Source: Larix kaempferi
Taxonomy: Eukaryota > Streptophyta > Pinopsida > Pinales > Pinaceae
NCBI GenBank assembly: GCA_027924585.1
Contig: BSBM01000252.1
Span: forward strand, 6,262,001 to 6,326,000
Direction: 5' to 3'
DNA: 64,000 nt
The position numbers and the translations under genes were made by a program. Under the pieces are notes generated by a model. The model saw only the letters and a list, made by a program, of their open reading frames with translations, was not told the DNA's origin and made no database searches. This document shows positions 12,237 through 23,345 of the stretch, piece by piece (the first letter of the stretch is position 1; each line of letters begins with the position of its first letter).

Positions 12237-12400
12237 GATGATCGAGATTATTCAGATGCTGTAGATCGAGATGATCCAGATGCTGTAGATTGAGATGATC
12301 CAGATGCTGTAGATCGTGATGATCCAGATGCTGTAGATCGTGATGATCCAGATGCTGTAGATCGAGATGATCCCGATGCTGATGATCGTATGATGATGAT
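12237..12400 (+). repeat. Minisatellite 6, 24-bp unit, about 6 copies
   Basis: Copies of gtagatcgagatgatccaga followed by tgct. It is the last array before about 230 bp of unique sequence and the polypurine tract. Confidence 0.93.
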
Positions 12401-12627
12401 GCTGATAATCGTGATGATATAGATGTTGATGATATTGTAGTTGTTCGAGTGCTGCAGAAGATAAAGACTCAGTACTGAAGATGTTGATGTTCCAGTATTG
12501 AAGATGTTCCAGTAACTGGTTGAGTTACTGATGATGTTGAGAAAGCTTCCAATGATTTATAGATGTATCTTGTATGATGTTGATGACTCCTTGCTCGTGC
12601 AGATACTTTTATAATATCCTTCTCGTT

Positions 12628-12636
12628 AAGGGGGAG
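12628..12636 (+). other. Copia polypurine tract
   Basis: aagggggag directly precedes the 3' LTR and would prime plus-strand DNA synthesis. Its place confirms the plus orientation. Confidence 0.9.
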
Positions 12637-13240
12637 TGTTGAAATATTGTAACTTCAAAGAATATTATATTTGTACTTTATTATTCCGGAGATGTTTCAT
12701 TCCTCCGTAAAGATCTTATTGTATATCCGGAGATGTTTATTCCTCCGTCGGAATGTGGTAACTTGGGTCATTAGACTTCCCTAGTGGGGGTCGGCCCTGT
12801 ATGTGTTATGTGGGTCAAAGGGTTATTAGACCACCCTAGAGGGGTCGGCCCAGTCAGTTGTAGTGGGGTATTTAACCCATTGGTTAAATACGAGCCTATG
12901 TGTACTTGTGTAAAAGATATGTTAGAGTAGTGTATAAATAGAGGAGGTGTGTTCCTCATTTGACACACACACTCACTTGAGAAAGGCACACTTGTGGAGG
13001 AGAGGTATGCTATGGTGGAGGAGGAGATCATGTCTTTGGTTTGCATCTTTGTATATTGCTGGTCATCTATATTGAGGAAGCTTTGCTGGGTTTTCTACCC
13101 CATGAGGGTTTCCCAGGATAAATATGTTTCTCTTGTGTTTATGCTATGCTTGTTGTTTCTTCAGTGATCATGTATATGCTATTATTGTGAAATGGAATGT
13201 AATGCTGCTATTTTCTGTCTTAGCATATTAAATCTTAACA
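12637..13240 (+). repeat. Copia 3' LTR
   Basis: This 604-bp copy of the 5' LTR is followed by target copy cttaa at 13241-13245, after which the Penelope-like frame resumes. Confidence 0.95.
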
Positions 13241-13245
13241 CTTAA

Positions 13246-14090
13246 CACACATGAACAACCAATCACAAGACATCAAATTCACAATGGAAATCGAAGAGGA
13301 CAATAGTCTTCCTTTTTTGGACATCCTTCTATCTAGAAAAGAAGACGTATCTTTAGCACACCAGGTCTATCGAAAAAAGATGCACACAGATAAGTATATT
13401 CGATCTGACTCTCATCATCACTCGGCACAAAAAATCGGTGTCATTAACACTCTGACTATTAGAGCCAAGAGAATATCTGATTTGGCACACTTGGATCTTG
13501 AACTAGAGCACCTTGTCAAAGTCTTCAAAGGCAACAACTACAATGAGAATCTTATTAGAAAAACCATGAAGAGGTCCCAGGAAGTAAGGAAAGCAAGGAA
13601 TAAAAACGAAGTTTTAAAATCAATAAAGCTTCCCTACATCCAAGGGACAACGGACAAAATAGCCAACATACTGAGGAAAAAACAAATAAGGGTTTCCTTC
13701 TCACCTTTTACCACATTGCGTGGAATCTTGGACCATGCAAAAGATCAAGTGGACCCAAAAAAGAATAAAGGTGTGTACTCGATCCCATGTGATTGCGGGA
13801 AGGTGTATATTGGAGAAACTGGTCGCTCTGTACTAACAAGATTAAAGGAGCATAGCACGGGCATCATTCATGGACAGATTAAGAACTCCGCATTAGCAGA
13901 ACACTCCATTGCCTCCAAACACTACATTCTCTTGGAAGATGCCAAAGTCATCGCCAGCATTGACCACTACACAAGAAGACGAGTAAGAGAAGCGATTGAA
14001 ATTGAAAAACACCCTTTCAATATCAATCGAGACGATGGTTGGAAACTGAGCACGGCGTGGGCTCCTATAATTAACAAGATAAAAAAATAA
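13246..14090 (+). pseudogene. Penelope-like element, RT C-terminus and GIY-YIG endonuclease
   Basis: The frame is open from the Copia target site to a stop at 14088-14090. It begins with the RT C-terminus (FTMEIEEDNSLPFLDILLSR) and then a basic linker. A GIY-YIG endonuclease follows at about 13765-13850, with GVYSIPCDCGKVYIGETGRS and RLKEH; the CDC pair fits the zinc-binding Cys motif of Penelope endonucleases. The domain would nick the chromosome to start target-primed reverse transcription. There are no internal stops. Only the 5' truncation and the Copia insertion break this copy. The ATG at 13251 is an internal Met of the original protein, not a true start. Confidence 0.9.
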
Positions 14091-14211
14091 AAATGATGAC
14101 ATCTGAATAATAATGTTTATAAGGGCCGACATAATTCAATAATTAGGACAAATAACATTATTAATAAGAAAACCAAAATGAAAGATTAGGTTGGGAAACT
14201 ATAATGTATCT

Positions 14212-14252
14212 CATGAAGATGGGATGAACTTTCCAGCCCGAAACGTCAAGTT
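14212..14252 (+). ncRNA. Degenerate hammerhead-ribozyme-like motif of Penelope element
   Basis: gggatgaac, a short stem-like segment ttccagcccg and then gaaacgtc resemble the CUGAUGA...GAAAC core of the hammerhead ribozymes found in Penelope-like elements. The GATGA and GAAAC parts are present and 120-130 nt past the stop codon. The first two core bases are GG instead of CU, so the ribozyme is probably inactive here. Confidence 0.4.
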
Positions 14253-14345
14253 CTGCGTTCTGCATTTTTCACACAGGTTTTCCTTTGGTTGTAAATATGT
14301 CCACCCGTGAAAGCACCAATGAAAATAAAAATTAGTGTTTATTAT

Positions 14346-14473
14346 CATTATGTCTAACTCGTTTATTTATATACAATTATTATATAATTGTAAAGTTAAC
14401 AATAATTTGTGTACTTGATTTGAAAGTGACATGAGGAAAAGGTTCTAAAGAACGTAATTCTAGGTTTTCCTAA
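14346..14473 (+). repeat. 128-bp direct repeat flanking the Penelope-like element, right copy
   Basis: Matches 4991-5118. The sequence beyond 14473 (cctaagtttgatg) is not shared with the left side, so the homology ends sharply here. Confidence 0.75.
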
Positions 14474-14899
14474 GTTTGATGTTTGCTATGGGTTAGAAGA
14501 TATATAAGAAGAGGCATTGCACTAGAGAAAACATCCATAGGTATTCAGTGAGAAAGATGTTATATTTATGTTGGAGATTAAAAGAATATAAGGAATTAAA
14601 GGATTTAGCAAATGTGGCTTAAGTTTTGGACAATAAGGAATTCAAGGATTTAACAAATGTGGCTTAAGTTTTGGACAATAGAATTTTAAGTGGAAGGCAT
14701 GTGCTAGGCTTCTCTAGTTATAGAGGGATTGTTCACTCAAGTAATTATGTCAAAAACATATTGGAGGAAAAGTCGAGTAATGACTCATCCCATTCGAATG
14801 TGAGACCAAAGGCATGATATGATTTTGGTAATTAACAAATATTTAGAATTAATGAGCCTAAGTCGAGTTGTATGAATGGTGTTAGCAATTCAAAGGAAG
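14474..14899 (+). other. Unassigned DNA
   Basis: AT-rich sequence with a short direct repeat (aaggatttagcaaatgtggc near 14600 and a similar copy near 14650). No gene or element end was recognised. Confidence 0.4.
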
Positions 14900-15720
14900 A
14901 CCATGATTTTTTAGCTTTTAAAGCAATCTATCACATGAATCTAGCCTGATATTTTGAAGACTGAATGTATCCACGGGATGTAAAGAATCCCTTAGAGAAA
15001 AAATTATATAGTTGAAGAGTGGTTCCATAAGAGATATGAAAAAAAAAGGTGAGGAAGTGTATAAGGTTAAAAGATACAAACATAAAGATTGTGATGGGCA
15101 TGGATGTATGTCTATTAGTGTTGAAAATTAATGGAGAAGCCACTAGTTAGTTACTTCATGGGAAAATATGATAAAGGGGAAACCCTAAAATTATGTTTGA
15201 ATGAGGTATGGCAACCAATGCCTGGAAATATTCTAGGTTTTCACATACTAGTATGTGGCTAGTTTAGTTTCCTAGTAAAAAATGGAAACAATACAAAAAA
15301 GTTGTTAAGGAAAATTTGGTTATGGGGTCCTTCGGGTTATGTCTAAAAAGGTGGAATCTTGGTTTTGATTCAAGGAAAGAATCAAATTACATTCAACATA
15401 TATGGGTTCTCATGTCAGTTCTCCCTATGGAGCTATGAAATAGAAAGAAATGGAAGGTATAGGGAATTCTTTGGGCAAGTTCCAAAAAAAATATGGGAAA
15501 GGGAAGATATGAGGATTGCAAGAATTATGGTTGAATTTGAGGTCAAAGAAAGTTATCCCACAAACATAGAAATTGAGTGAGGATCTTGGTCCTACACTTA
15601 GAAGATGGATTTTTGGAAGATCCCTTTTAGATGCAATGCATGTGATGGAATTGTTCATTTGTGGGAAAATTACAAAATCCCTAAGGATTTTTTTCCATTA
15701 AAAAGAAGATGTGAGTCAAG
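14900..15720 (+). pseudogene. LINE ORF1-like remnant (DUF4283-type)
   Basis: Fragments in two frames resemble the plant DUF4283/zinc-knuckle protein encoded by ORF1 of plant LINEs. 15359-15580 gives IWEREDMRIARIMVEFEVKE followed by SYPTNIEIE. About 15600-15665 gives a partial knuckle, IPFRCNACDGIVHL. Many stops break the region. It is not contiguous with the ORF2 at 111-4349 and probably comes from another LINE copy. Confidence 0.5.
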
Positions 15721-17073
15721 GAATGTAGATGGCATGGAATTTAAAAGATATTATGAAGAATGAGGAATGTAAAAAAGAGGAGGTTCCTCAATTCATGGAT
15801 TCTCAATCACCTTTGGTTCCAAATTAGGCATGGATCCCTTAAAATTCTATGGATAATCCATTATAATCTAGGTTTGAGCCATGGAAAAATGAAACTAATG
15901 CTTGATTAGATGTAAAATGAAGGTTGTATTTATCCAAAATATAATTTTGACCCTTCACACATCATTGGAAGAAATTTGCATCACATTGTTGGTCATTTAG
16001 ATCTCAAGTCAAAGGTCACTAATGAATATTCTTGGTAACTTTTCATGTCATTTTTAGCTTAATATTGCAAAGGCCATAGAGATCAAAGTGAAGACAATAT
16101 ATTTTATAGTCATAGAAGCTATTGCAAAACATTAGATCATAACAATAACAAACCCATGGAGTATGGTAAATGAATCGAGTTCCTTTCCAACACCAATGAT
16201 ATGTGTACTTGGGTTGCAAGAAGTGATCAAAATGTCTATAATGAAGAAATGATTTGTTTAGATTAGTGATGCACACTACTTAGGTATGGTAAATGATGTT
16301 AGAGAATGGTTAAACAGACTTGTATGGGCTAGATACGGAAAATCCTCTGAGATGCACAAAGAGGATAGGGATGCATCACCATTATCGACATTAGATTTCG
16401 ATGGGATGAGAATTAGTGTAGTATGCAATAGGCATAAAATGTATTGTGTAATTCAAAATTTTAGAGAGTAGTTTGCAATATGATTCCATTGTTCGATTGA
16501 TTTTATTACTAATCAATGGACTCTAAACTCAAAGAGGCTTGAACATGGACAATTGAGATAGGGAAAACAGGGTTGTCTAAATTCTTGGATGTTAAGGAGG
16601 ATGTGCGTTTACATAAGGGAATCCTATGGTCTCTAACCCTTAAGTATTCCCCATAACTAATGCCCACACACCCAACAACAAAAAGAATATCCTCCTGAGC
16701 TATTTTAACATAAGGAGGAGAGTCATTAACATGAATATATTGAACATGTTGATGGAGTTATTGCTTACTCATGGCCTCTTTGAAACCATTGGAGCTGAGA
16801 GAAAATTTTGCAGTGTGTTTGACCCCTTCTAGTATGAGGAACGTAATATGAACTTGACAACTTATATCTCCTTTATCAAATATTGCCTCATTGGATTGTT
16901 TCTTTACCCAAGCGTTTTATGGTGATCTAATAGGTTTTTAAGGTTCTTGAAGTATTCCCAAATATGATTGATTTTGAGATAGTTATTGCATCTAAACAAC
17001 ACCTTCTAGAAATCCATCTTCTACATGAAAACCAAGAACGCCATGAAGTATCAATTTCCATAGAATGCCTTTT
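15721..17073 (+). other. Unassigned degenerate DNA
   Basis: I see no convincing gene or repeat end here. Short open stretches (for example 16286-16471) have no recognisable motif. The right edge is set by the start of similarity to 53498-53954. Confidence 0.4.
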
Positions 17074-17467
17074 TTTATCCCTAAAGTCTACACTAGACTG
17101 TTATGGCACAAAGCTAGGGAACCTTAGATGTTGTGATGGTTTTAGGTTTATGATGTTCAGGTAGGTCATAGAAGGTTTGAGGTCTAGGATCAAATATCAA
17201 GCATAAAATAAGCCAATACGCAACACATCATTGTTTCAAAGGCATACTCCCCATGGGATAAATATTAAGTGAACAATATGAAAGAAGAATTAAGAAGAAG
17301 ATGTAAACACATAAGTCAACATGATGTTTAACATATATATTTACAAAGAGGATATTCTAATTCAAAACAATGTTTGAATCACAATACAGTATAAGAATGT
17401 ATACTACTAGTCCCAGGAAACACACAAGAAGTATTTATGCCATTTGATCTAAAACAAGTAAGACAGT

Positions 17468-18386
17468 TGTTACAGAGAAAAACTTCCTATGGCTCGGGGC
17501 AGACCACAACAGACAGATGACTACGGAAATAAACTCAATTCTCAAAACAATGCTATATAAATGAAAATGCTAAGATATGGAGAATAAGACCAACCTTCAA
17601 CTTGGTGTTCGAAGTAGATCCCCGTTGACATTTCAATCTCTACACTTGACCCTGCAGATTAGTCTCAACAACAAATACAAGCAAGTGCATATAATGTATG
17701 AAAGACATTAGCATAATCAATAGCATGGTCCATGATATAATAAGAAAATGTAACCCAATGTAATTTATAAACAACATTTACAACATCAATTGGACGAGAA
17801 AATGAGTATTTCCATTAATAATAACAAGAAGTACACAATACAACCTCTTGTCGGCAACCAATCTGAACCAAGAACTAGGTCCCTCCACTTGTGCCTCCAC
17901 CACTTCAATCCCCCATGCAATGGAAAACTCAAACTATGAAGGAGTTTGGTAGGTGAACATAAGAAGTTCACAACAACAAGGATCAATGGGTGTAGACTCA
18001 AGTCACAGAAAAAATCCAATAGAGTTACAGTGCTTTCTCTTTCTCCTCCTTCCATGCACCATAGGAGCTCAATATATAGCCTTCCAAAGTAGGTGAAAGT
18101 TTGAATCAAGTCGTTTCTGGGGTACATGGAGGGCAAAGGTCACCCTAAGACCGCTTTCTGGAGTGAAAAGTAATTTTCCTATGGTTTTTACCATTTAACT
18201 CAATGTACGCTGGCTACATTGGTGCAGCCTGCGTATACACTGGCTATAGTGGAACAACTAGCGTAGAGGAACAAAAATAGGGAACAATGGGTTCCTGGAG
18301 GAAAAATAATGGATCTGCGTTAAGAAAATGAATACTAAAGGCCAATGAGTGCTGATGCTCACAAGGTGGAAAAATATGCTGTAACA
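17468..18386 (-). repeat. Tat-like element 3' LTR
   Basis: 919-bp copy of 29183-30102. The adjacent sequence on the internal side, ttagggggcatc on the minus strand (18387-18398), is the polypurine tract. Confidence 0.93.
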
Positions 18387-20326
18387 GATGCCCCCTAATG
18401 GGTGAGGTCAGAGAAGGTACTATGATGGCCGAAATACATTATAATCTCAGAAGTGGAGTGATGGAGACACAAATGGAAGGAGTGTCTCACTTGTCATAAT
18501 ACAATGATATCTCTAAACACATGTCGGTACAATACAACAATCTGATACAATGGCCATGAATAGGCAGCATATAGTGACTACATGTCATAGGAGATCATAG
18601 CCATGACCCATATACAGTAAGATATAGTTTCCTGCTGAAAAGGAAACAACTGGTGCAAACTGGAGGTACAAACTGCTGATGTATGAGAAATAATATCTCG
18701 TAAGTACAATCACGATCATGAGTAGCATATTGAATGCCACTAACGTTCGGGCTCTTCTACACAAATCATCTACGGTGCAAGTCCCATCAAGTGAATAAGG
18801 GTGTTGAAGTCAAACCTGATGTGACATCATCTAATTACCGGTCAATGATGTATACCGTTAACAGACGCGAGATAACCCATCAATAATGAAAATGGGCATC
18901 AAGGCACAGAGTACAATCGTCAAAGTGTGAATAGATGTGTTGAGGTCAAACACTAAGATGAATCCATTGATCAGGGGACATTGATGTATTCCCAAAAATG
19001 TGGATGGCGAGAGAACCTACCACTAATGATTGCAAGCCTCAAGGCACTCAACAGACTCTAAGTCTCAATTCCGGAATAAATGAGTTGAAGTTGACGTAAC
19101 GAAAATTGCTGGAAGGAGGGCATTAATGCATCCCCCATCAACCAACACAAGGTAACAGTTACGTTGAAAGATTTGGAAGAACTCGGGCGAACAGAATGGA
19201 CTGACTCAATAAGGATGGCCGACATGCAATAATCAAGATATACGAGGAGTGGCCGACTCTAGTTTCAGGACTTCCTTTGAACAAGAGCATGAGCAGATGG
19301 GTAGACTCAGGAAGCATAGACTCAAGAACTAGATAACAACAATACTTTGCGACACAGGAGGCATCGACAAAGGACTCCATAATGAATGGAAGCTTAACCA
19401 GCTGGTGGAGTAATATCTAAGAAAACGAGTACAACTCCTAAGGTCCGATTATAGTCTCAACTCATAATGAATGGAGTGGAGTGAATGCTTTGTTCAAAGG
19501 CAACACGACAACTGTCAACAAGAAGAAGTAAAGATTTTCCCATCCGGCTTTTTGATTTTTTTTTAATTTTTTTGGTTTTTTTCATATTAGGAAAGCTTGA
19601 AAAAGAATAAAATTGCTTATAGTACAATAGGTGATGAAACCAGTGTCAAATGGAAAGCAGACTAGTCCCAAGCAGTGGAACATACCTATGAACAATGCAA
19701 GGAGGCATGTGCAAGATGTGGACACTTGGGGGGGGTGTTCCCTCACAGTAAAGGGTCATCAAATTGTGAAAGGAAAATAAAAGTTATGCTTGGCTCGAAA
19801 GGGGAAGTGCTCAGTCACATGGCTAATAATTGAGTAAGCGAGAGCCGGCACAAGGCTCAAGCGGCAAGTAGGATGATGCAATGCAATCACAACTCGACAA
19901 AAATGGGGGAGTCCTTTTTCGTAAAGTTAGTCTCCTCACCCAAAAAACTGTAAAACAATGAGAGAAGAACTTTTCTAGTCACGTATGATTAGAGTATACC
20001 TTTTTCGTAATTAATCCACAAAGGTCCAGAAAAGGGGTAAACTTATACCTAAGTGAATGTTGCTTCAAATCCTTTAACAAGTTTGAAATGACAAATATAC
20101 TTGGCAATCTTGTTTGATTTGAAAAAGTCTAACAAGGGCTTAAAAAAGACTTTATAAAAATCTTTTCCCTAAAGGTTTAACGAGCCCAAAAAAAGTAAAC
20201 TCGTGACCTCCTTACTGTTTTTAACGAGCTCAAAGGAGAGATGGAAGAATGCTCGTAACCTCCTTACTGTTTTTAATGAGCTCGAAGTAAAGGTGGAAGA
20301 ATGCTCGTAATGGGAGAAAACACGTG
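18387..20326 (-). other. Tat-like element 3' non-coding region
   Basis: The polypurine tract lies at 18387-18398. The rest, between it and the protease frame, holds no recognisable domain. RT and integrase would be expected here in an autonomous relative. A T-rich tract lies at 19550-19590. Confidence 0.6.
20200..20312 (+). repeat. 52-bp tandem duplication
   Basis: Two copies of a 52-bp unit (20200-20251 and 20252-20303) and the start of a third. Both carry acctccttactgttttta, gagctc and ggtggaagaatg-like endings. It lies just downstream of the protease frame. Confidence 0.85.
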
Positions 20327-22204
20327 TCAGGGACATGCGAGACCAGTTCCAAGCGCATGGAACAAAGCTATGCATAATGCTAGGAACATAAGCAAGATAA
20401 GGACACTCATGGGGTGTCTGGGAATTCGGACGACAAAAGGTTCAAATGCATCATAACAACAGGGAAGCCTAAACCTATATGCAAGGTTCCGAATATGCCT
20501 ACCATGACCAAACCAAATGTCGAAAAGGACCAGTAAACAAGTATAAGTCCAACTAAGAATCCTGTCTCCAAGAAACACTAGTACCAAAATCATATCTAAA
20601 ACAAATGTAAAGACAGATCTGATACAAGTCCCTATGGGAGAAATACTTTCAACTTCATTATTATCAATCCCAGGTATAATGGAGGTAGAGATCACCAATG
20701 AAGACTCTATAGTACCAAATCCTGAGGGATTACAATCAAAATGATCAAATTCAGGATGAAGATCAAAGTTGAAGGACGTGGAAGAATCTGTAGGAACAAA
20801 TTCATCATCACGAGAGTTGAAAGATCTAGAATCAAACTCAGCAGGAACACCGATTTGTGGATCTATAGGAGAGTCCAAAGACTCAATATTAGGAAAATCA
20901 TACTCTAATGTCAAACCAAGGTTGGACAAAACTGTGACTGGATCAAAATCCAAATGGATGGAAGATAGCATAATAGGCTCATCTTGTTCAATAAAATCAA
21001 GTGTGGGGAGGAAGCGAGATCTATGATAGATATCCCCCCAAGGCATGTCACTACCGTTCATGGCCTCGATAATAGCTTCATCTGAAACCAAAGTACCATC
21101 AAGGGAATCATGCAAGCAAGATGAGTTGACTGCCCATGCAGGAAGCATAATAAGATATTCTTCCTCTGTCCATGAAGAAGAGAGATTCGGCTCCGCAGTG
21201 GCTTGGTGAATATCATGATAAGAAAGCTCGACTGTAGACAAGGGCATAGCCATTTCGAAGTGTGAAATGTCTCTAGACGAGGAACTCGTGGAAGGTAAAT
21301 TCCATGGATCACTAAAGTATGATGTCCTGAACGGTACATGATTCAATGAGGAAGGAGCATCATCGGAGATGGTTCCTATGAAGGAGATTGGTGCAGGGAG
21401 GTTGAGATATCCCATCAAAGAGGAATACAATCCTACACCAATATTCCCAGGTTTTGGCTGGGAATTTTTGATCTGGGGAACAACAGTCCCTGGAGATGTT
21501 ACAGAATTGGAATTGGAGAAGTCTAGTTGATCAACCATCACAATTTTTCCTTCATGAGGAAAGCAAATAACTATAAACACAGAGGACACAATCGCTTTCA
21601 TTTCATAGATCCAATTCCTACCCCGTAGAAGGTTATAGAAGATGGGCGCATCAACCACCTTGACTTCAATAGGCACAAATTTCCCACCTAAGTGGACCTC
21701 AAGGGAAGGGAGAATACCATGTGGCCTAAAAGACCGACCATCGAACGCAGTAAGCATGGTCATAGATTTTGACAAAGGAGGAGAGCCAAGAGCTTTGCAA
21801 CAATCCAACGACATCACTGAGGTGGAAGCACCTTTGTCAACCACTGTACGTTTAACGATTTTCTGTAAGCACCTAACATGGACTTGAAAATCCACATGAT
21901 AAGGCAAGCAAGGATGGATATCAGTAGTGTCGAATTTAATCATGTTAGGGCTACCCAGATCCTGAACTCCCAAAGCACACAAAAGGGCGTTCCTCTTTGA
22001 AGGACATGCCTGTAAAACCTCAAGACCCGACATGGCACACGGATTTTGGCCCAAATATTCTACAATGGAGTAGTTTTGGGCAGCTCGGGCATTGGGATTA
22101 TGCGTTGAGCACTTAAGAACACCTTTTGGTATCTGCGGCATAGTAGTGGGCTTCTCGATATACAAAGAAGAGTCAGGAGAAGGGGGCCCATTCCCCATAT
22201 TCAA
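20327..22204 (-). CDS. Retropepsin-like protease with membrane-segment C-terminus
   Basis: This 625-codon open frame continues the gag frame after one stop. About residues 90-230 are an aspartic-protease domain (VVDKGASTSVMS, then LTAFDGRSFRPHG and FPHEGKIVMVDQL). The usual plant motif of this family is D-E-G, so D-K-G is a one-base change. Residues about 240-410 match the protease-RT spacer of plant Tat/Ogre elements (VGLYSSLMGYL, SDEAIIEAM, HRSRFLP). After that, instead of RT, come an acidic stretch and hydrophobic segments (about 520-570 and a final MSVLILLMFLALCIALFHAL). I infer a non-autonomous Gag-protease-membrane product; function unknown. Confidence 0.8.
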   Translation of the reverse strand: MNMGNGPPSPDSSLYIEKPTTMPQIPKGVLKCSTHNPNARAAQNYSIVEYLGQNPCAMSGLEVLQACPSKRNALLCALGVQDLGSPNMIKFDTTDIHPCLPYHVDFQVHVRCLQKIVKRTVVDKGASTSVMSLDCCKALGSPPLSKSMTMLTAFDGRSFRPHGILPSLEVHLGGKFVPIEVKVVDAPIFYNLLRGRNWIYEMKAIVSSVFIVICFPHEGKIVMVDQLDFSNSNSVTSPGTVVPQIKNSQPKPGNIGVGLYSSLMGYLNLPAPISFIGTISDDAPSSLNHVPFRTSYFSDPWNLPSTSSSSRDISHFEMAMPLSTVELSYHDIHQATAEPNLSSSWTEEEYLIMLPAWAVNSSCLHDSLDGTLVSDEAIIEAMNGSDMPWGDIYHRSRFLPTLDFIEQDEPIMLSSIHLDFDPVTVLSNLGLTLEYDFPNIESLDSPIDPQIGVPAEFDSRSFNSRDDEFVPTDSSTSFNFDLHPEFDHFDCNPSGFGTIESSLVISTSIIPGIDNNEVESISPIGTCIRSVFTFVLDMILVLVFLGDRILSWTYTCLLVLFDIWFGHGRHIRNLAYRFRLPCCYDAFEPFVVRIPRHPMSVLILLMFLALCIALFHALGTGLACP

Positions 22205-23345
22205 TTATGGTGCACCATAATCGCGTTGGCGAGTAGCAATACTAACCTCATATTTAACCATGTTCACGCATCTGTAGCCAGTGGCATGAGAAGAGGATGT
22301 CGAAGTTTCGTTAGTCCCATAACCAACAATGGAAGCAATCAAAGCCATATTTTGATGATGCGGAAGGGGTTCTTTCAACACAGCTGGGCTCTGCGCAAGA
22401 TGGTTCGAATCTTCTTCAATTCGAGGACACAAGTGGGTAAGGTGATCTTCTGAACAAAGTTTGCAAGGGAATTTCACCTTAAGTCTAGGCTTACGGTCCC
22501 CACTAGCATTTCCGCCATCCCGAGGAGGGTTGGTGTTCTCTTTTCTAGGAGTATTTCTATTACTTCCATTGTTTCCACCCTTACGATTGTTTCTCCCCTT
22601 CTTCTTTCCACCAGGTTGTTGGTTACCTGATGGGTTCACCGATTGTATAGAATGAACATCAGACGATTGGGTGGAAGTGGATGAGGCGTGAGCCCGTCCG
22701 AGTGTAGATTGGATAATATAAAAATTTTGCATTTGATTTGTAACCAAATATACAGGTCGAGTACTCGTGGATCCAACGATGCCATCAACATGTAGTCCAG
22801 GAACAGGCTTGGGCTCATGATGTGAGCGTGGTGCGTCAGGAATAATATTGTACAGGATACCAGACTGAGCGTAGACTAGGTTTAGCTGCTGGGATTTGAA
22901 TATAGCTTGCTCCTCGGCCATAATGTCGGACACTGAAACGTACTTCGAAACGTAAGGAAGTAAATACTTAAGGAACCATTCCAATAGAAACTCTAGATAA
23001 ATGTTGGCTTTCACTAGCCTCTTCCGTCGACGCCACTCCTGAATGTGATCAGATATGTGTGTGGCTTTGTCTTGGCGGAAGGTAGATAAGAGTTCGGTGC
23101 TAGTATCGTAGCAAACTGGCAACTGAAAATTATCTAGGATAACCAAGGCTATCTCATTAAAACCCCTATAAGTGCCCCCAGGCAACTCGATGTACCATTT
23201 CGCGGCTACCCCCGTGAGGGTGCATTGAAATAGTCTCAAACAAATAGAGTTGTGATTTAACGAATTCGAGGAGCACCATAAGTGAAAAGTCATAACATGA
23301 TCACCTAGATCCTCACCATTCTTCCCTTCGAACTTTGGATGTCAG
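22205..23345 (-). pseudogene. Gag (retrotransposon gag domain and zinc knuckle)
   Basis: From the ATG at 23293 the frame gives FQCTLTGVAAKWYIELPGG and FRQDKATHISDHIQEWRRR, the core of a Gypsy Gag, then a knuckle CKLCSEDHLTHLC (C-x2-C-x3-H-x4-C). The conserved lead-in KFEGKNGEDLGDHV lies just upstream at about 23300-23345, so the true frame started earlier. A 1-nt loss in a C-run near 23337 throws it out of frame with the N-terminal part. It ends in a TAA at 22205, after which the protease frame continues. Gag would pack element RNA into particles. Confidence 0.85.

Larger units (their letters stand above)
5565..13240 (+). mobile_element. Copia-type LTR retrotransposon, complete but decayed
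   Basis: Two 604-bp LTRs (5565-6168 and 12637-13240) start with TGTTGAAAT and end with CTTAACA. They are flanked by the 5-bp duplication cttaa (5560-5564 and 13241-13245). A primer site complementary to initiator tRNA-Met follows the left LTR and a polypurine tract precedes the right one. By eye the LTRs differ at about 14 sites (about 2%). Only the 3' half of a Copia pol is recognisable (9034-10085); gag, protease, integrase and most of RT are missing or unrecognisable. The last 2.5 kb before the 3' LTR is non-coding tandem repeat. Confidence 0.93.
5119..14345 (+). mobile_element. Penelope-like element (Dryad type), 5'-truncated, interrupted by Copia
   Basis: The left part (about 5129-5564) encodes the second half of a Penelope-type RT. 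The right part (13246-14090) encodes the rest plus a GIY-YIG endonuclease. The Copia element 5565-13240 lies between them with a 5-bp target duplication, and removing it with one cttaa copy leaves a single open frame. Truncation falls inside the RT, just before PLVGMTQSFIKDS. Both ends carry aataaaaattagt (about 5124 and 14322). Endonuclease-bearing Penelope elements of this kind are known in conifers and were proposed to have come from arthropods by horizontal transfer. Confidence 0.88.

Noticed and set aside
10200-12400. Regularly spaced repeats that could suggest a CRISPR array
   Set aside because: Plant DNA, contiguous tandem units without unique spacers and no cas genes.
17786-18136. 116-codon minus-strand frame in the Tat-like LTR and its counterpart at 29500-29769
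   Set aside because: Disrupted differently in the two LTRs, no motif; unlike the ORF of the 5-kb LTRs it is short and not conserved.
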